Assembly (NCBI GenBank): GCA_002403115.1
Contig: DHHE01000009.1
Location: forward strand, 1-11,172
Reading direction: 5' to 3'
DNA: 11,172 bases
Source: a bacterium UBP2_UBA4780
GTDB lineage: Bacteria; Edwardsbacteria; AC1; EtOH8
Part shown: one piece after another, positions 1 to 11,112 of the stretch
Numbering within the stretch: the stretch's first letter is position 1
Layout: each line of letters begins with the position of its first letter
The notes under the pieces: model-generated
What the model was told of the DNA's origin: nothing
Databases searched by the model: none
Seen by the model: the letters and a program-made list of their open reading frames with translations, nothing else
Program-made: the position numbers and the translations under genes

Positions 1-65
1 CGTCCGATTTCCCAGGCCCGGTTACCCGCGGAGCACTCCATTTCATCCTATAGGAAAAACAAGAC

Positions 66-1748
66 ATGTTCTCATCCCTTCCCGCAAACGCCGAGAAACT
101 GCTGTCCTGGAAGTGGCCGGAGATCGAGCCATATTACCAGGACCTCAAGCAGAGGGAGCTGTCTCCGGATAACGTCGACCGGTGGATGGCCGAGTGGTCG
201 CGCATCTATTCGCTGGTGGACGAGGTCTACAACCGCCTCTACGTGGCCAGCACGGTGGACACCGCCGACCAGGAGGCCAAACGGCTCTTCGACTCGTATC
301 TGGATGAGGTCCAGCCCAGGTTCAAGGCGGCCGAGCAATCCCTCAAGGAGAAGCTGCTGGCCAGCGGCCTGTGTCCGAAAGGCTTCGAACTCCAGCTCAA
401 GAAGATTCGGGTCGAAGCCGAGATCTTCCGCCGGGAAAACCTGCCGCTTCTGGCCGAGGAGCAGAAGCTCAGGTCGAAATACAGCGCCCTCACCGGCTCG
501 CAGACCGTACAATGGCAGGGGCGGGAGACGACGGTGGCCCAGCTCAAGCCGGTTTACCAGGAGCAGGACCGGGCCCTCCGCGAACAGGCCTGGCGGCTGG
601 CCTCCGAGCGTCAGTTGGGTGACCGGGAGGCGCTCAACGGCCTGTGGCGGGAATATTTCGAGCTGCGCCAGGCGATAGCAAAAAACGCCGGCTTCTCCAA
701 CTACCGCGATTACCGGTGGAAGCACCTGCTTCGCTTCGACTACTCTCCGGATGACTGCCTGGCCTTCGGGGAGGCCATAGAACGGGAGGTGGTGCCGGCG
801 GCCGAGATGATCTACAGCCGCCGCCGGGAGAAGCTCGGGGTGGATAAGCTGCGGCCCTGGGACCTGAGCGTCGACCCGGACAACCGGCCGCCGCTCAAAC
901 CGTTCAGGGACATGGAAGAGCTGGTCTCCAAGACCTCTCAGGCTTTCCGCCGCTTGGACCCGGAACTGGCCGGCCAGTTCGGCCTGATGGTCCAGGAAGG
1001 CCTGCTGGACCTGGAGAACCGCAAGAACAAGAGGCCGGGCGGCTACTGCACCACCCTGGCCGCGGCCAAGCGCCCCTTCATCTTCGCCAACGCGGTCGGC
1101 GTCCACGGCGACGTCCAGACGCTGCTGCACGAGAGCGGACACGCCTTCCACGCCTTCGCCAGCGCCGGCCTGCCCTACGTCCAGCAGGCCGAGGCGCCGA
1201 TGGAGTTCTGCGAGGTGGCCTCCATGGCCATGGAGCTGCTGGCCGGAAGGCACCTGGGGGCCTTTTACGGCCAGGAGGACGCGAACCGGGCCTTCCGGGA
1301 CCATCTGGAGGGACTGATCCTGTTCTGGCCCTACATGGCGGTGGTGGACGCCTTCCAGCACTGGGCCTACGAAAACCCGGGCCAGGCCACGGATCCGGCG
1401 GCCTGCGACCGGACATGGTCGGAAACATACCGCCGCTTCACGAGGGGGGTGGATTACGCCGGATTGGAGGATGTCTTGGAAACAGGCTGGCAGCGCAAGC
1501 TCCACATATTCATCCACCCCTTCTACTACATAGAATACGGACTGGCCCAGCTGGGGTCGGTGCAGACATGGGGCAATTCCCTGAAGGACCCGGCCGGGGG
1601 CTTGGCCGCCTACAAGAAGGCGCTGGCCCTGGGCGGCACCAGGCCACTGCCCGAGCTGTTCGCCGCGGCCGGCGCCCGGTTCGCCTTGGACGCCGGCACC
1701 CTGCGGAGCGTTACCGACCTGATCCTGGGGCATATCGGGCGCCAGTAA
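66..1748 (+). CDS. M3 family zinc oligoendopeptidase (PepF-like)
   Basis: A 560-residue cytoplasmic metallopeptidase expected to cut short peptides into smaller fragments for amino-acid recycling. The zinc site is visible: an HESGH motif (HExxH) at residues 355-359 gives two His ligands and the catalytic Glu356. E383, in the segment MEFCEVASMAMELL, lies 28 residues after the first His, which is the M3 spacing for the third ligand. Near the C-terminus the segment FYYIEYGLAQLGS carries the conserved Tyr-rich substrate-binding signature of M3 oligoendopeptidases. Length fits the 550-600 residue 'M3, not classical PepF' group. There is no signal peptide or membrane helix. The start at 66 follows an AGGA at 52-55 with a 10-base spacer. 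The stop is 41 bases before the sensor kinase. The family call is secure; the exact substrate is unknown. Confidence 0.95.
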   Translation: MFSSLPANAEKLLSWKWPEIEPYYQDLKQRELSPDNVDRWMAEWSRIYSLVDEVYNRLYVASTVDTADQEAKRLFDSYLDEVQPRFKAAEQSLKEKLLASGLCPKGFELQLKKIRVEAEIFRRENLPLLAEEQKLRSKYSALTGSQTVQWQGRETTVAQLKPVYQEQDRALREQAWRLASERQLGDREALNGLWREYFELRQAIAKNAGFSNYRDYRWKHLLRFDYSPDDCLAFGEAIEREVVPAAEMIYSRRREKLGVDKLRPWDLSVDPDNRPPLKPFRDMEELVSKTSQAFRRLDPELAGQFGLMVQEGLLDLENRKNKRPGGYCTTLAAAKRPFIFANAVGVHGDVQTLLHESGHAFHAFASAGLPYVQQAEAPMEFCEVASMAMELLAGRHLGAFYGQEDANRAFRDHLEGLILFWPYMAVVDAFQHWAYENPGQATDPAACDRTWSETYRRFTRGVDYAGLEDVLETGWQRKLHIFIHPFYYIEYGLAQLGSVQTWGNSLKDPAGGLAAYKKALALGGTRPLPELFAAAGARFALDAGTLRSVTDLILGHIGRQ

Positions 1749-1789
1749 AAAAGCCGGCAGCAGATCTCCAGCCTACCGCCTACTGTCAG

Positions 1790-5347
<3,558 letters not shown>

Positions 5348-5351
5348 TGCG

Positions 5352-6134
5352 ATGGGGCAAGCGATCGGCGGAATGGACCTGTATTATTTCTCCGGCACCG
5401 GCAACACCCTGCTGGCGGCCCGGGAGATGCAAAAAACATTCGGGGCGCGTGGGATCGAATGCCGCTTGAGAAGGATCGAGTCCTCGGACCCGGCCAAGGC
5501 CGACCCGGAGCGCGCCCTGGGGCTGGGTTTCCCCATCGCCGCCTTCACCACCTACCCGCTGGTCTGGGATTTCGTCAGCGGACTGCCGCAGGCTCAGGGG
5601 ACGCCGGTCTTCGCCTTCGCCACCATGGCCGGGATGTCCCTTTGCGCTCTGGGGCCGCTGAAACGTATGCTCTCGAACAAGGGCTACCGTTCGGTGGGGG
5701 CAAAACAATTCATCATGCCGTCCAATCTTTGGATAAAAAAGTACAATCCGAGGAAAACGGAGAAGCAAATTGTGAAGGCCCTGGCCAAAGTTCGCAGGTT
5801 CGCGAACGACCTAGCCGATGGCAGGGCGAAGTGGGTGAAGTTTCCGCTGATGCCAGACCTCTTTTTCCCGCTGCTCAGGAGCCGGCATGTCTGGCGGAGC
5901 ACGCCCGGTTACGTCAAGCTCAATCCCGGCAAATGCACCAACTGCGCCCTGTGTCTGGAGCTTTGCCCGGCCGGCGCCATCCAGCTGAACTCGGACGTCC
6001 GGATAACCGACAAGTGCCAGTTCTGCCTGCGCTGCATCTCCCATTGCCCCCAGGAGGCGCTCTATTACAGCAAGGACCAATACCAGCGGTATAGGCCGGT
6101 GAAGGCCGAGGATCTGATAACTATATACGATTAG
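5352..6134 (+). CDS. EFR1-type flavodoxin/ferredoxin fusion protein
   Basis: A 260-residue cytoplasmic electron-transfer protein. The N-terminal half starts with YYFSGTGNT (residues 11-19), the phosphate-binding loop of flavodoxin-like FMN domains. The C-terminal part has two CxxCxxCxxxC ferredoxin motifs, C195-C198-C201-C205 and C222-C225-C228-C232, each followed by Pro, for two [4Fe-4S] clusters. This layout matches the EFR1 family, common in anaerobes and with no settled physiological partner. It begins 4 bases after the kinase stop, so the two are probably co-transcribed. ATG 5352 has a GGGG 7 bases upstream. ATG 5373 (MDLYYFSGTGNT) fits the usual family N-terminus better but has only a GGCGGA one base away. 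The stretch at about 5700-5780 is locally AT-richer and lysine-rich. The family call is strong; donor and acceptor are unknown. Confidence 0.9.
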   Translation: MGQAIGGMDLYYFSGTGNTLLAAREMQKTFGARGIECRLRRIESSDPAKADPERALGLGFPIAAFTTYPLVWDFVSGLPQAQGTPVFAFATMAGMSLCALGPLKRMLSNKGYRSVGAKQFIMPSNLWIKKYNPRKTEKQIVKALAKVRRFANDLADGRAKWVKFPLMPDLFFPLLRSRHVWRSTPGYVKLNPGKCTNCALCLELCPAGAIQLNSDVRITDKCQFCLRCISHCPQEALYYSKDQYQRYRPVKAEDLITIYD

Positions 6135-6143
6135 GAATAATCC

Positions 6144-6758
6144 ATGACCTGCGCACCGTCCACCGTTTGCTTCCTTATATGCTTGATGGCTGCGGCCGGG
6201 CCGTCACTGGCCCGGGCCGCCAAGGCTCCCCAGCCGCCCGCCGACAGCGCCGCTCCGGCCCCGAAGATACTGGTCGCCTACTACTCCCGCACCGGCACCA
6301 CCCGCGCCGTGGCCCAGGAACTGGCCTCGCGGCTGGGAGCCGATCTCGAGGAGATCGTGGACACCAGGGGCCGGAAAGGATTCTGGGGCTGGCTGGGGGC
6401 CGGGCGGGACGCGTCGAAAAAAAGCAAGACGACGATCGCCCCGGTAAAGCGCGACCCGGCCGGCTACGACCTGGTGGTGCTGGGAACTCCGGTATGGGCC
6501 TGGAACATGACCCCGGCCATCAGGACCTACATTCTGGCCAACCGTGACGGGTTCAAGCAGGTGGCCTTTTTCTGCACCATGGGTAAGAACGGGGACGTCA
6601 AGACCTTCGCCGGGATGGCCGAACTCTGTGGCCAGAAGCCCCTGGCTGCCATGGCTCTGAGGACGGAGGAGGTCAAGATAAGGCAGTACCAATCCGGGAT
6701 AAACAAGTTCCTGATCGCGCTTAAGGACACGGTCGATCGTCAGGGGGGTTGGAATTGA
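6144..6758 (+). CDS. Flavodoxin family protein with apparent export signal
   Basis: A 204-residue protein with a flavodoxin fold. The segment ILVAYYSRTGTT (42-53) holds the FMN phosphate-binding loop. GTPVWAWNMTPAIRTYI and FFCTMGKNG are the usual flavin-contacting loops of this group. Unlike ordinary flavodoxins it has about 40 extra N-terminal residues: a hydrophobic stretch (about 8-19), a possible signal peptidase I site after ALARA-like SLARA (21-25), and a Pro/Ala-rich linker. The n-region has no Lys or Arg and there is no lipobox or twin-arginine motif, so export is likely but not certain. The 6144 start has AGGA with a 7-base spacer. Internal M15 (6186) lacks one and would remove much of the signal. 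It lies 9 bases after the EFR1 gene, giving adjacent flavodoxin-type carriers. If exported, FMN would have to be loaded outside the cytoplasm, or the protein would have to fold there. Confidence 0.85.
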   Translation: MTCAPSTVCFLICLMAAAGPSLARAAKAPQPPADSAAPAPKILVAYYSRTGTTRAVAQELASRLGADLEEIVDTRGRKGFWGWLGAGRDASKKSKTTIAPVKRDPAGYDLVVLGTPVWAWNMTPAIRTYILANRDGFKQVAFFCTMGKNGDVKTFAGMAELCGQKPLAAMALRTEEVKIRQYQSGINKFLIALKDTVDRQGGWN

Positions 6759-7003
6759 AACACCTCAAAGGCTTCTTCCGCATGCTGGGCGCCATGTTCG
6801 GCGGCAAGTACAGGAAGGCGCCCTGGCGATCGGGCCTGATGCTCGGCCTGTTCGCCGTCTACCTGCTGGTGCCGACCGATTTTATTTTGGACGCCATTCC
6901 GGTGCTGGGGTTCGCGGACGACGCCGCGGTCTTCGGGGTCCTGCTGGCGGCGGCCAAGAGGGACGTGGACAAGTTCCTGGAGTGGGAGGCCGGGCCCAGG
7001 TAG
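6755..7003 (+). CDS. DUF1232 (YkvA-type) small membrane protein
   Basis: An 82-residue protein of the DUF1232 family, function unknown. The family signature is clear: a hydrophobic segment LMLGLFAVYLLVPTDFILD followed by AIPVLGFADDAAVFGVLLAA, i.e. the YLL-P-x-D-x-I-P-D-x-IP-x-G-x-x-D-D pattern, giving one or two membrane-embedded helices after a basic N-terminus. The start is taken as TTG 6755. A purine-rich AGGGGGG at 6742-6748 lies 6 bases upstream, and TTGA at 6755-6758 overlaps the flavodoxin stop, a typical translational-coupling arrangement. An in-frame TTG at 6749 would add two residues but abuts the ribosome site. Coupling suggests it is made in proportion to the exported flavodoxin; a shared function is only an inference. 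Confidence 0.87.
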   Translation: MKHLKGFFRMLGAMFGGKYRKAPWRSGLMLGLFAVYLLVPTDFILDAIPVLGFADDAAVFGVLLAAAKRDVDKFLEWEAGPR

Positions 7004-7042
7004 GCGGATGCGGCCGAACTTGAAAGGCAAAAGGCTGGAGCC

Positions 7043-7900
7043 ATGGACAACGGGACGATCCTGAACCAACTGCCCATAGACCGGACGGTCTGCCTGACCG
7101 ACGTGAAGGGCGAGCAGTCGGACAAGGTCCGGAAAAACCAAGCCAAGCTTCTGGGGAAGCTCGGCTCGTTCCTTCAGAAATTCCTTGAGCCGGAGGAGCG
7201 CATCCTATACGCCTCGCCGGCCGTGGCCCCGATATCCGCCCTGGAGCAGTTCTTCAAGGGCTGGCACGTCTACTACCTCAAATCCTGCGCCCTGGTCTTC
7301 ACCAGCCAAAGGATAATGTGCCTGCCGACGACCACCGGAGGCAAGCCGCGCCGGATGCTATCCCAGGCCCGCTACGGCGACCTGGCCGGGTTCAAGGTCA
7401 AGGGCCTGCTGGGCGGCACCTTGGAACTGGCCTACAAGGGCGGCCGCAAGGAAACGTTCACCATCCAGTCCGGCGGGGACCGCAAGAAGATCGAATCCTT
7501 CCTGGGCCGGCAGGTCCCCGGAGGCGTCTCGACGGACAGGCGGGACCGGCACTCCCTGTGCCCGCGCTGCGCCAAGCCGCTGGCCAAGGACAAATACCTC
7601 TGCCCCTCGTGCCGGCTGGCCTTCAAGACGCCGGCCCAGGCCTTGCGCTTCGCCCTGCTGGTGCCGGGAGGCGGGTTCTTCCTCACCGGGCACGTCTGGT
7701 TCGGGGTGCAGTCGGCCCTGGCCGAGCTGATCATATTCATCCTCTTCCTCTCGACCATGGTGGCGGCCCACGGCAAGGTCGAACTGATGGGCGCCTCGAT
7801 ATTCATAGTGGTGCTGCTGACGCTGAACAAGCTGGTGGCCATCGACCACGCCAGGTACTACGTCAGGCAGTTCATGCCGGCTGAGAAGCCGGGAGCATAA
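7043..7900 (+). CDS. Unrecognised protein: PH-like region, zinc ribbon, C-terminal membrane helices
   Basis: A 285-residue protein I do not recognise as a named family. Residues about 50-155 look like a bacterial PH/GRAM-type domain: LEPEERILYASP, then ALVFTSQRIMCLP (resembling the 'LTNKRI' strand), then alternating strands with GDLAGFKVKG and LELAYKGGRKETFTI. A rubredoxin-like zinc ribbon follows, C173-x2-C176-x10-C187-x2-C190. About 95 C-terminal residues are largely hydrophobic, with likely membrane segments near 199-215, 220-240 and 246-264 and a short charged tail. The soluble part carries no signal peptide, so it probably faces the cytoplasm. ATG 7043 has GGAG 2 bases upstream and AAGG 8 bases upstream. 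It lies 39 bases after the DUF1232 gene and is GC-rich like the genes before it. The domain calls are from sequence pattern only. Confidence 0.8.
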   Translation: MDNGTILNQLPIDRTVCLTDVKGEQSDKVRKNQAKLLGKLGSFLQKFLEPEERILYASPAVAPISALEQFFKGWHVYYLKSCALVFTSQRIMCLPTTTGGKPRRMLSQARYGDLAGFKVKGLLGGTLELAYKGGRKETFTIQSGGDRKKIESFLGRQVPGGVSTDRRDRHSLCPRCAKPLAKDKYLCPSCRLAFKTPAQALRFALLVPGGGFFLTGHVWFGVQSALAELIIFILFLSTMVAAHGKVELMGASIFIVVLLTLNKLVAIDHARYYVRQFMPAEKPGA

Positions 7901-7914
7901 ACAGTCATTATAGC

Positions 7915-7926
7915 ATGTCTATATGA
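7915..7926 (+). other. Three-codon ORF overlapping the next start
   Basis: ATG-TCT-ATA-TGA lies directly before gene 7. Its stop TGA (7924-7926) overlaps the ATG at 7923, giving an ATGA overlap in the -1 frame. Neither this ATG nor the one at 7923 has a Shine-Dalgarno sequence. It could let ribosomes terminate and restart on gene 7, or it may be chance in AT-rich sequence. Confidence 0.25.
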
Positions 7927-9332
7927 AGCAGATTAAAGCAATAGCCTTATTATTTGTTTTTCTTATATCCTCCCCTGCATTGTCAGATTCCGGTTCTTTC
8001 GGGGGTGAGGGGGCCAATGTATTCCCTTTGCAGAGCACGCAGGTAGAAATGACCAGGGAGGATGTCCTCCTTTATCAGGAGGGTGATGAGAACAAATGGA
8101 AAGTGGAATGTACTTTTATATTCAGCAATTCCGGGAAGGAAACCGATGTGTTGATGGGCTTTCCCGATTCTCCCGAAAGGCAGGATGAAGAGGACAGCAC
8201 CTGGTATGATAAAGGTAAAATAACGGATTTTTATTGTGAGGTGGACGGTGAAGAAATAGACTGGGAAGTAAAATCAGGCACAAAAAATCCTTCGGATCCA
8301 AGCCTTGAGAAATACCAGCGCGTATATGTTTGGCCGGTACGCTTTCGAGCAGGTCAAAAGCGCATAGTAAAAAACCGATATTCTATAGAAACTTCATGGG
8401 ACAGCTACTGGGGTTCGGTTTATTATATTTTAAAAACCGGGGCCCTGTGGAAAGGAACAATAGGCGAGGGAACTGTCAAGATCGTGCCCTTTGGAGGCAG
8501 ATTCGTCCCGGAATTCAGTAGCATCAATCCTAAATGGTATAAGATCAAAAGCGACACGGTTATCTGGCACTTCAAGAAGCTTGAACCAGAGGAGGACATA
8601 TGGTTTTCCTATGACGCAACTAGCCAGGGTTGGTATTGTCGTGCCAAAGAGGCCCTTTCGACAAGATCGCCTCAGGAGGTGAAGGAGTGTTTGCATCACT
8701 TTGTAAGGAGCTTCCAAACTGGGGAATTGTCCTCGGTGCAGTATTATTTGAATAATAACTCCGAATGCGTTATCGATCTGGCGGACAGCTTGTTTTGGTT
8801 GTATCGGGAACTGGCGCCCGACAGCTACCTGATTCTCCCAGTTGCTTATCATCTCTCTTTGGCCGGCTTGTGCGATACCTTGGCCAACGATGTATATCTA
8901 AAATTGAAGGAAGGCACCATTGACGACAGCGTCAACTACCGCTTCGTCGCCATAAATGTTTGCGCTGAATATCTTGAGAAGTACTCGCTTGCCAGACAGA
9001 TACTGCGGGAATTCTACCGCGACAAATTGTCGGAGGCTCAATCCAACGAGGACATGACGGTCTACGATGCGTTGGAGCGATTGAGGAAAAGCGACCTGGA
9101 TTCGATAAAGGCGGATTCAGTAAGGCATAATGCACCGCCGGTTCCGGTTAACAATCCAACAGTGGATAAGGCAAAGCAGGGGTTTGGGGCCGCCATCGCC
9201 AACCATTTCAAGGCTAACTGGAGAAGCTATTTAGATACAATAGCAGTATTATCCATTTTACTGTTGGTACTAGGGGTGCCCGTGGCTGTGATTTACGTGA
9301 TCTATAGGCTGGTACAAAAACAAAAAAAATAA
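7923..9332 (+). CDS. Exported, membrane-anchored protein of unknown function, AT-rich
   Basis: A 469-residue protein with a good signal peptide (MKQIKAIALLFVFLISSPALS, cleavage near residue 21). A long extracytoplasmic region follows and then a C-terminal membrane helix (about 438-461) with a basic tail RLVQKQKK, so it is probably bitopic with its bulk outside the cytoplasm. The mature N-terminus (GGEGANVFPLQSTQVEMTREDVLLY, then VECTFIFSNSGKETDVLMGFPDS) is beta-rich and recalls secreted DUF4424-type proteins, from memory and unconfirmed. The second half looks helical. Base use differs sharply from the neighbours: one 60-base line (8221-8280) has 24 G+C against 42 in dnaG (9961-10020). There is no visible Shine-Dalgarno at ATG 7923. 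The stop TAA overlaps the dnaG ATG by one base. Recent acquisition or relaxed base composition could explain the contrast. Function unknown. Confidence 0.85.
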   Translation: MKQIKAIALLFVFLISSPALSDSGSFGGEGANVFPLQSTQVEMTREDVLLYQEGDENKWKVECTFIFSNSGKETDVLMGFPDSPERQDEEDSTWYDKGKITDFYCEVDGEEIDWEVKSGTKNPSDPSLEKYQRVYVWPVRFRAGQKRIVKNRYSIETSWDSYWGSVYYILKTGALWKGTIGEGTVKIVPFGGRFVPEFSSINPKWYKIKSDTVIWHFKKLEPEEDIWFSYDATSQGWYCRAKEALSTRSPQEVKECLHHFVRSFQTGELSSVQYYLNNNSECVIDLADSLFWLYRELAPDSYLILPVAYHLSLAGLCDTLANDVYLKLKEGTIDDSVNYRFVAINVCAEYLEKYSLARQILREFYRDKLSEAQSNEDMTVYDALERLRKSDLDSIKADSVRHNAPPVPVNNPTVDKAKQGFGAAIANHFKANWRSYLDTIAVLSILLLVLGVPVAVIYVIYRLVQKQKK

Positions 9333-9334
9333 TG
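9323..9334 (+). promoter_or_regulatory. A AAA AAA slippery run at the gene 7/dnaG junction
   Basis: In the frame of gene 7 the last codons read CAA-AAA-AAA-TAA. Bases 9323-9329 therefore form A AAA AAA, a perfect -1 slippery heptamer immediately before the stop. After a -1 shift the next codons are ATA then ATG (9332), the dnaG start, in frame. Transcriptional slippage adding one A to the A8 run (9322-9329) would have the same result. The sequence is certain; any use of it is inference. Confidence 0.4.
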
Positions 9335-11107
9335 CCCCTCATCCCCGAAGAAATAATCGCCGAGGTCCGCCAGGCCACCGACATCGTGGCGGTCATCGGC
9401 CAGCACCTGCCGCTCCGCAAGGCCGGGGCCAACTACCGGACCCTGTGCCCGTTCCACCAGGAGAAGACGCCCTCGTTCAACGTCAACCCCCAAAAGCAGA
9501 TATGGCACTGCTTCGGCTGCGGCAAGGGGGGCAACGTCTTCACCTTCATCACCGAGTACGAGAAGGTGTCGTTCGGCGAGGCGGTGCGCTCCCTGGCCAA
9601 GAAGGCCGGCATCAGGATCCCGGAGCTGCCCGGGGAGAAGCCCGAGGGCCACGACCTGCTATACCAGGCCAACGAGTTCGCCGCCCGGTTCTTCCAATCG
9701 TCCCTGGAGGGCTCGGCCGGGGCCGCGGCCCGGGAGTATCTCGAGACACGGGGGATCAGCCAGGAGACGACGGAGCTATTCCGCCTGGGCTACGCCCCCA
9801 ACTCGTGGGACGAGCTCATCAAGGCGGCCGAGAGGGCGGGCCTGAGCCAGGCCCTGTTGCTGGAGGCCGGGCTGATCGTGACCCGGGAGAGGGGTTCGGG
9901 CCACTACGACCGGTTCCGCCACCGCGTCATGTTCCCCTTCTTCTCGCTGGGGGGGCGGGTCATCGGCTTCGGCGGCCGCAGCCTGGAGCAGTCGCCCCAG
10001 GCCAAATACCTCAACTCGCCGGAGACCGCCATCTACCACAAGGGCCGGGGCTTCTTCGGCTTCGCCCAGACCAAGACGGCCATCATGGACGCCGGAGCGG
10101 CGGTGCTGGTTGAGGGCAACTTCGACCTGCTGCGGCCGTTCCAGGAGGGCTATAAGAACATAGTGGCCACCGCCGGCACCGCCCTGACCCCGGACCAGGC
10201 CAGGCTGCTGTCGCGTTACGCCAGGACGGCGGTGGTCTGCTACGACCCGGACGGTCCCGGGTTGGCCGCGGCCGAGCGCTCTCTGGAACCCCTGCTGGAG
10301 GCCGGGCTGGACCCGCGGGTGGCCCTGCTGCCCGAGGGCCTGGACCCGGACGGGGTGATCCAGAACAACGGGGCCGCCGCTTTCGGGGAGGTGGTCACCC
10401 AGGCGGTCAGCTTCGTGGAATTCCGGGTGATGCGGGCCCGCAAGGCCCGCGACATGTCGCTTCCGGCCGAGAAAAGCCAGCTGGTGAACGGGCTGATCGG
10501 CCTGGCGGCCCTGGTGGCCGACCCGGTGCGGCGCAGCCTGTACTACAAGGAGATAGCCGACACCGCCGGGCTGGAGGAATCCCTGGTGGCCGACCTGGCC
10601 CGGAAACGGCAGGGGATGCGGCCCAGGGAAGGGGATCCGGCTCCGGCCGCCCCGGCTCAACGTCCGCTTGACCAGTGGGAACGCGAGATCCTGGGCCTGC
10701 TGATTCGCCGGCCCAACCTGGTGGCCCGTCTGGCCGAAAAACCGCAGCTGACGGATTTCCTCAGCCCCCAGTTCAGGAAGGTGGCGGCCAAGATCGACGC
10801 CATGTATCAGGAGACCAGCAAGGTGGACGAGCCGGGGCTTTTCCACGCCGCCGACTCGCCCGAGGAGCAGGGCCTGGTGAGCGCGGCCATCTCCCTGGGG
10901 CGGGTCTCCGAGGATTCGCTGGAGGGGGCAGAGGGTGACGAGCGGAAATTCGTCGACTACCTGCAGAACCTGGAACGGCAGACCGTCAAACCCAGGCTCA
11001 AGGCCCTGCAGACGGCCATCCGGGAGGCCCAGCGCGGCAAGGACCTGCCCCGGGAGCGGGAACTTTTGGAACAATTCAACCAACTGATAAAGGAGACTGG
11101 CAAATAG
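9332..11107 (+). CDS. dnaG: DNA primase DnaG
   Basis: The replicative primase, 591 residues, which makes RNA primers at the replication fork and binds the DnaB helicase. The N-terminal zinc-binding domain has C39-x2-H42-x17-C60-x2-C63 within LCPFHQEKTPSFNV and HCFGCGKGGNVF. The TOPRIM catalytic domain has E261 in VEGNFD (EGYMD in many homologues), the GTALT motif, and the metal-binding pair D305/D307 in YDPDGPG, where Pro replaces the more usual Gly between the acids. The C-terminal helical region (about 445-591) corresponds to the DnaB-interaction domain. The start fits the family N-terminus exactly (MPLIPEEIIAEVRQATDIVAVIG). There is no Shine-Dalgarno: the leader is A-rich, and the ATG overlaps the preceding stop as TAATG. 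All catalytic residues are present, so it should be active. Confidence 0.98.
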   Translation: MPLIPEEIIAEVRQATDIVAVIGQHLPLRKAGANYRTLCPFHQEKTPSFNVNPQKQIWHCFGCGKGGNVFTFITEYEKVSFGEAVRSLAKKAGIRIPELPGEKPEGHDLLYQANEFAARFFQSSLEGSAGAAAREYLETRGISQETTELFRLGYAPNSWDELIKAAERAGLSQALLLEAGLIVTRERGSGHYDRFRHRVMFPFFSLGGRVIGFGGRSLEQSPQAKYLNSPETAIYHKGRGFFGFAQTKTAIMDAGAAVLVEGNFDLLRPFQEGYKNIVATAGTALTPDQARLLSRYARTAVVCYDPDGPGLAAAERSLEPLLEAGLDPRVALLPEGLDPDGVIQNNGAAAFGEVVTQAVSFVEFRVMRARKARDMSLPAEKSQLVNGLIGLAALVADPVRRSLYYKEIADTAGLEESLVADLARKRQGMRPREGDPAPAAPAQRPLDQWEREILGLLIRRPNLVARLAEKPQLTDFLSPQFRKVAAKIDAMYQETSKVDEPGLFHAADSPEEQGLVSAAISLGRVSEDSLEGAEGDERKFVDYLQNLERQTVKPRLKALQTAIREAQRGKDLPRERELLEQFNQLIKETGK

Positions 11108-11112
11108 CTGCC

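Noticed and set aside
72..1733. 553-residue ORF on the - strand covering the peptidase
   Set aside because: It mirrors a certain gene almost end to end, and its product is rich in Gly, Pro, Leu and Arg with no motif. Long antisense frames are expected at this GC content.
1415..1789. Upstream extension of the kinase frame by 125 residues
   Set aside because: It overlaps the peptidase C-terminus, and the added sequence is His/Pro/Gly/Arg-rich with no PAS features. ATG 1790 just after the peptidase stop is more sensible.
1749..1789. Terminator or promoter between the peptidase and the kinase
   Set aside because: The 41-base gap has no T tract after a stem and no recognisable -35/-10 pair.
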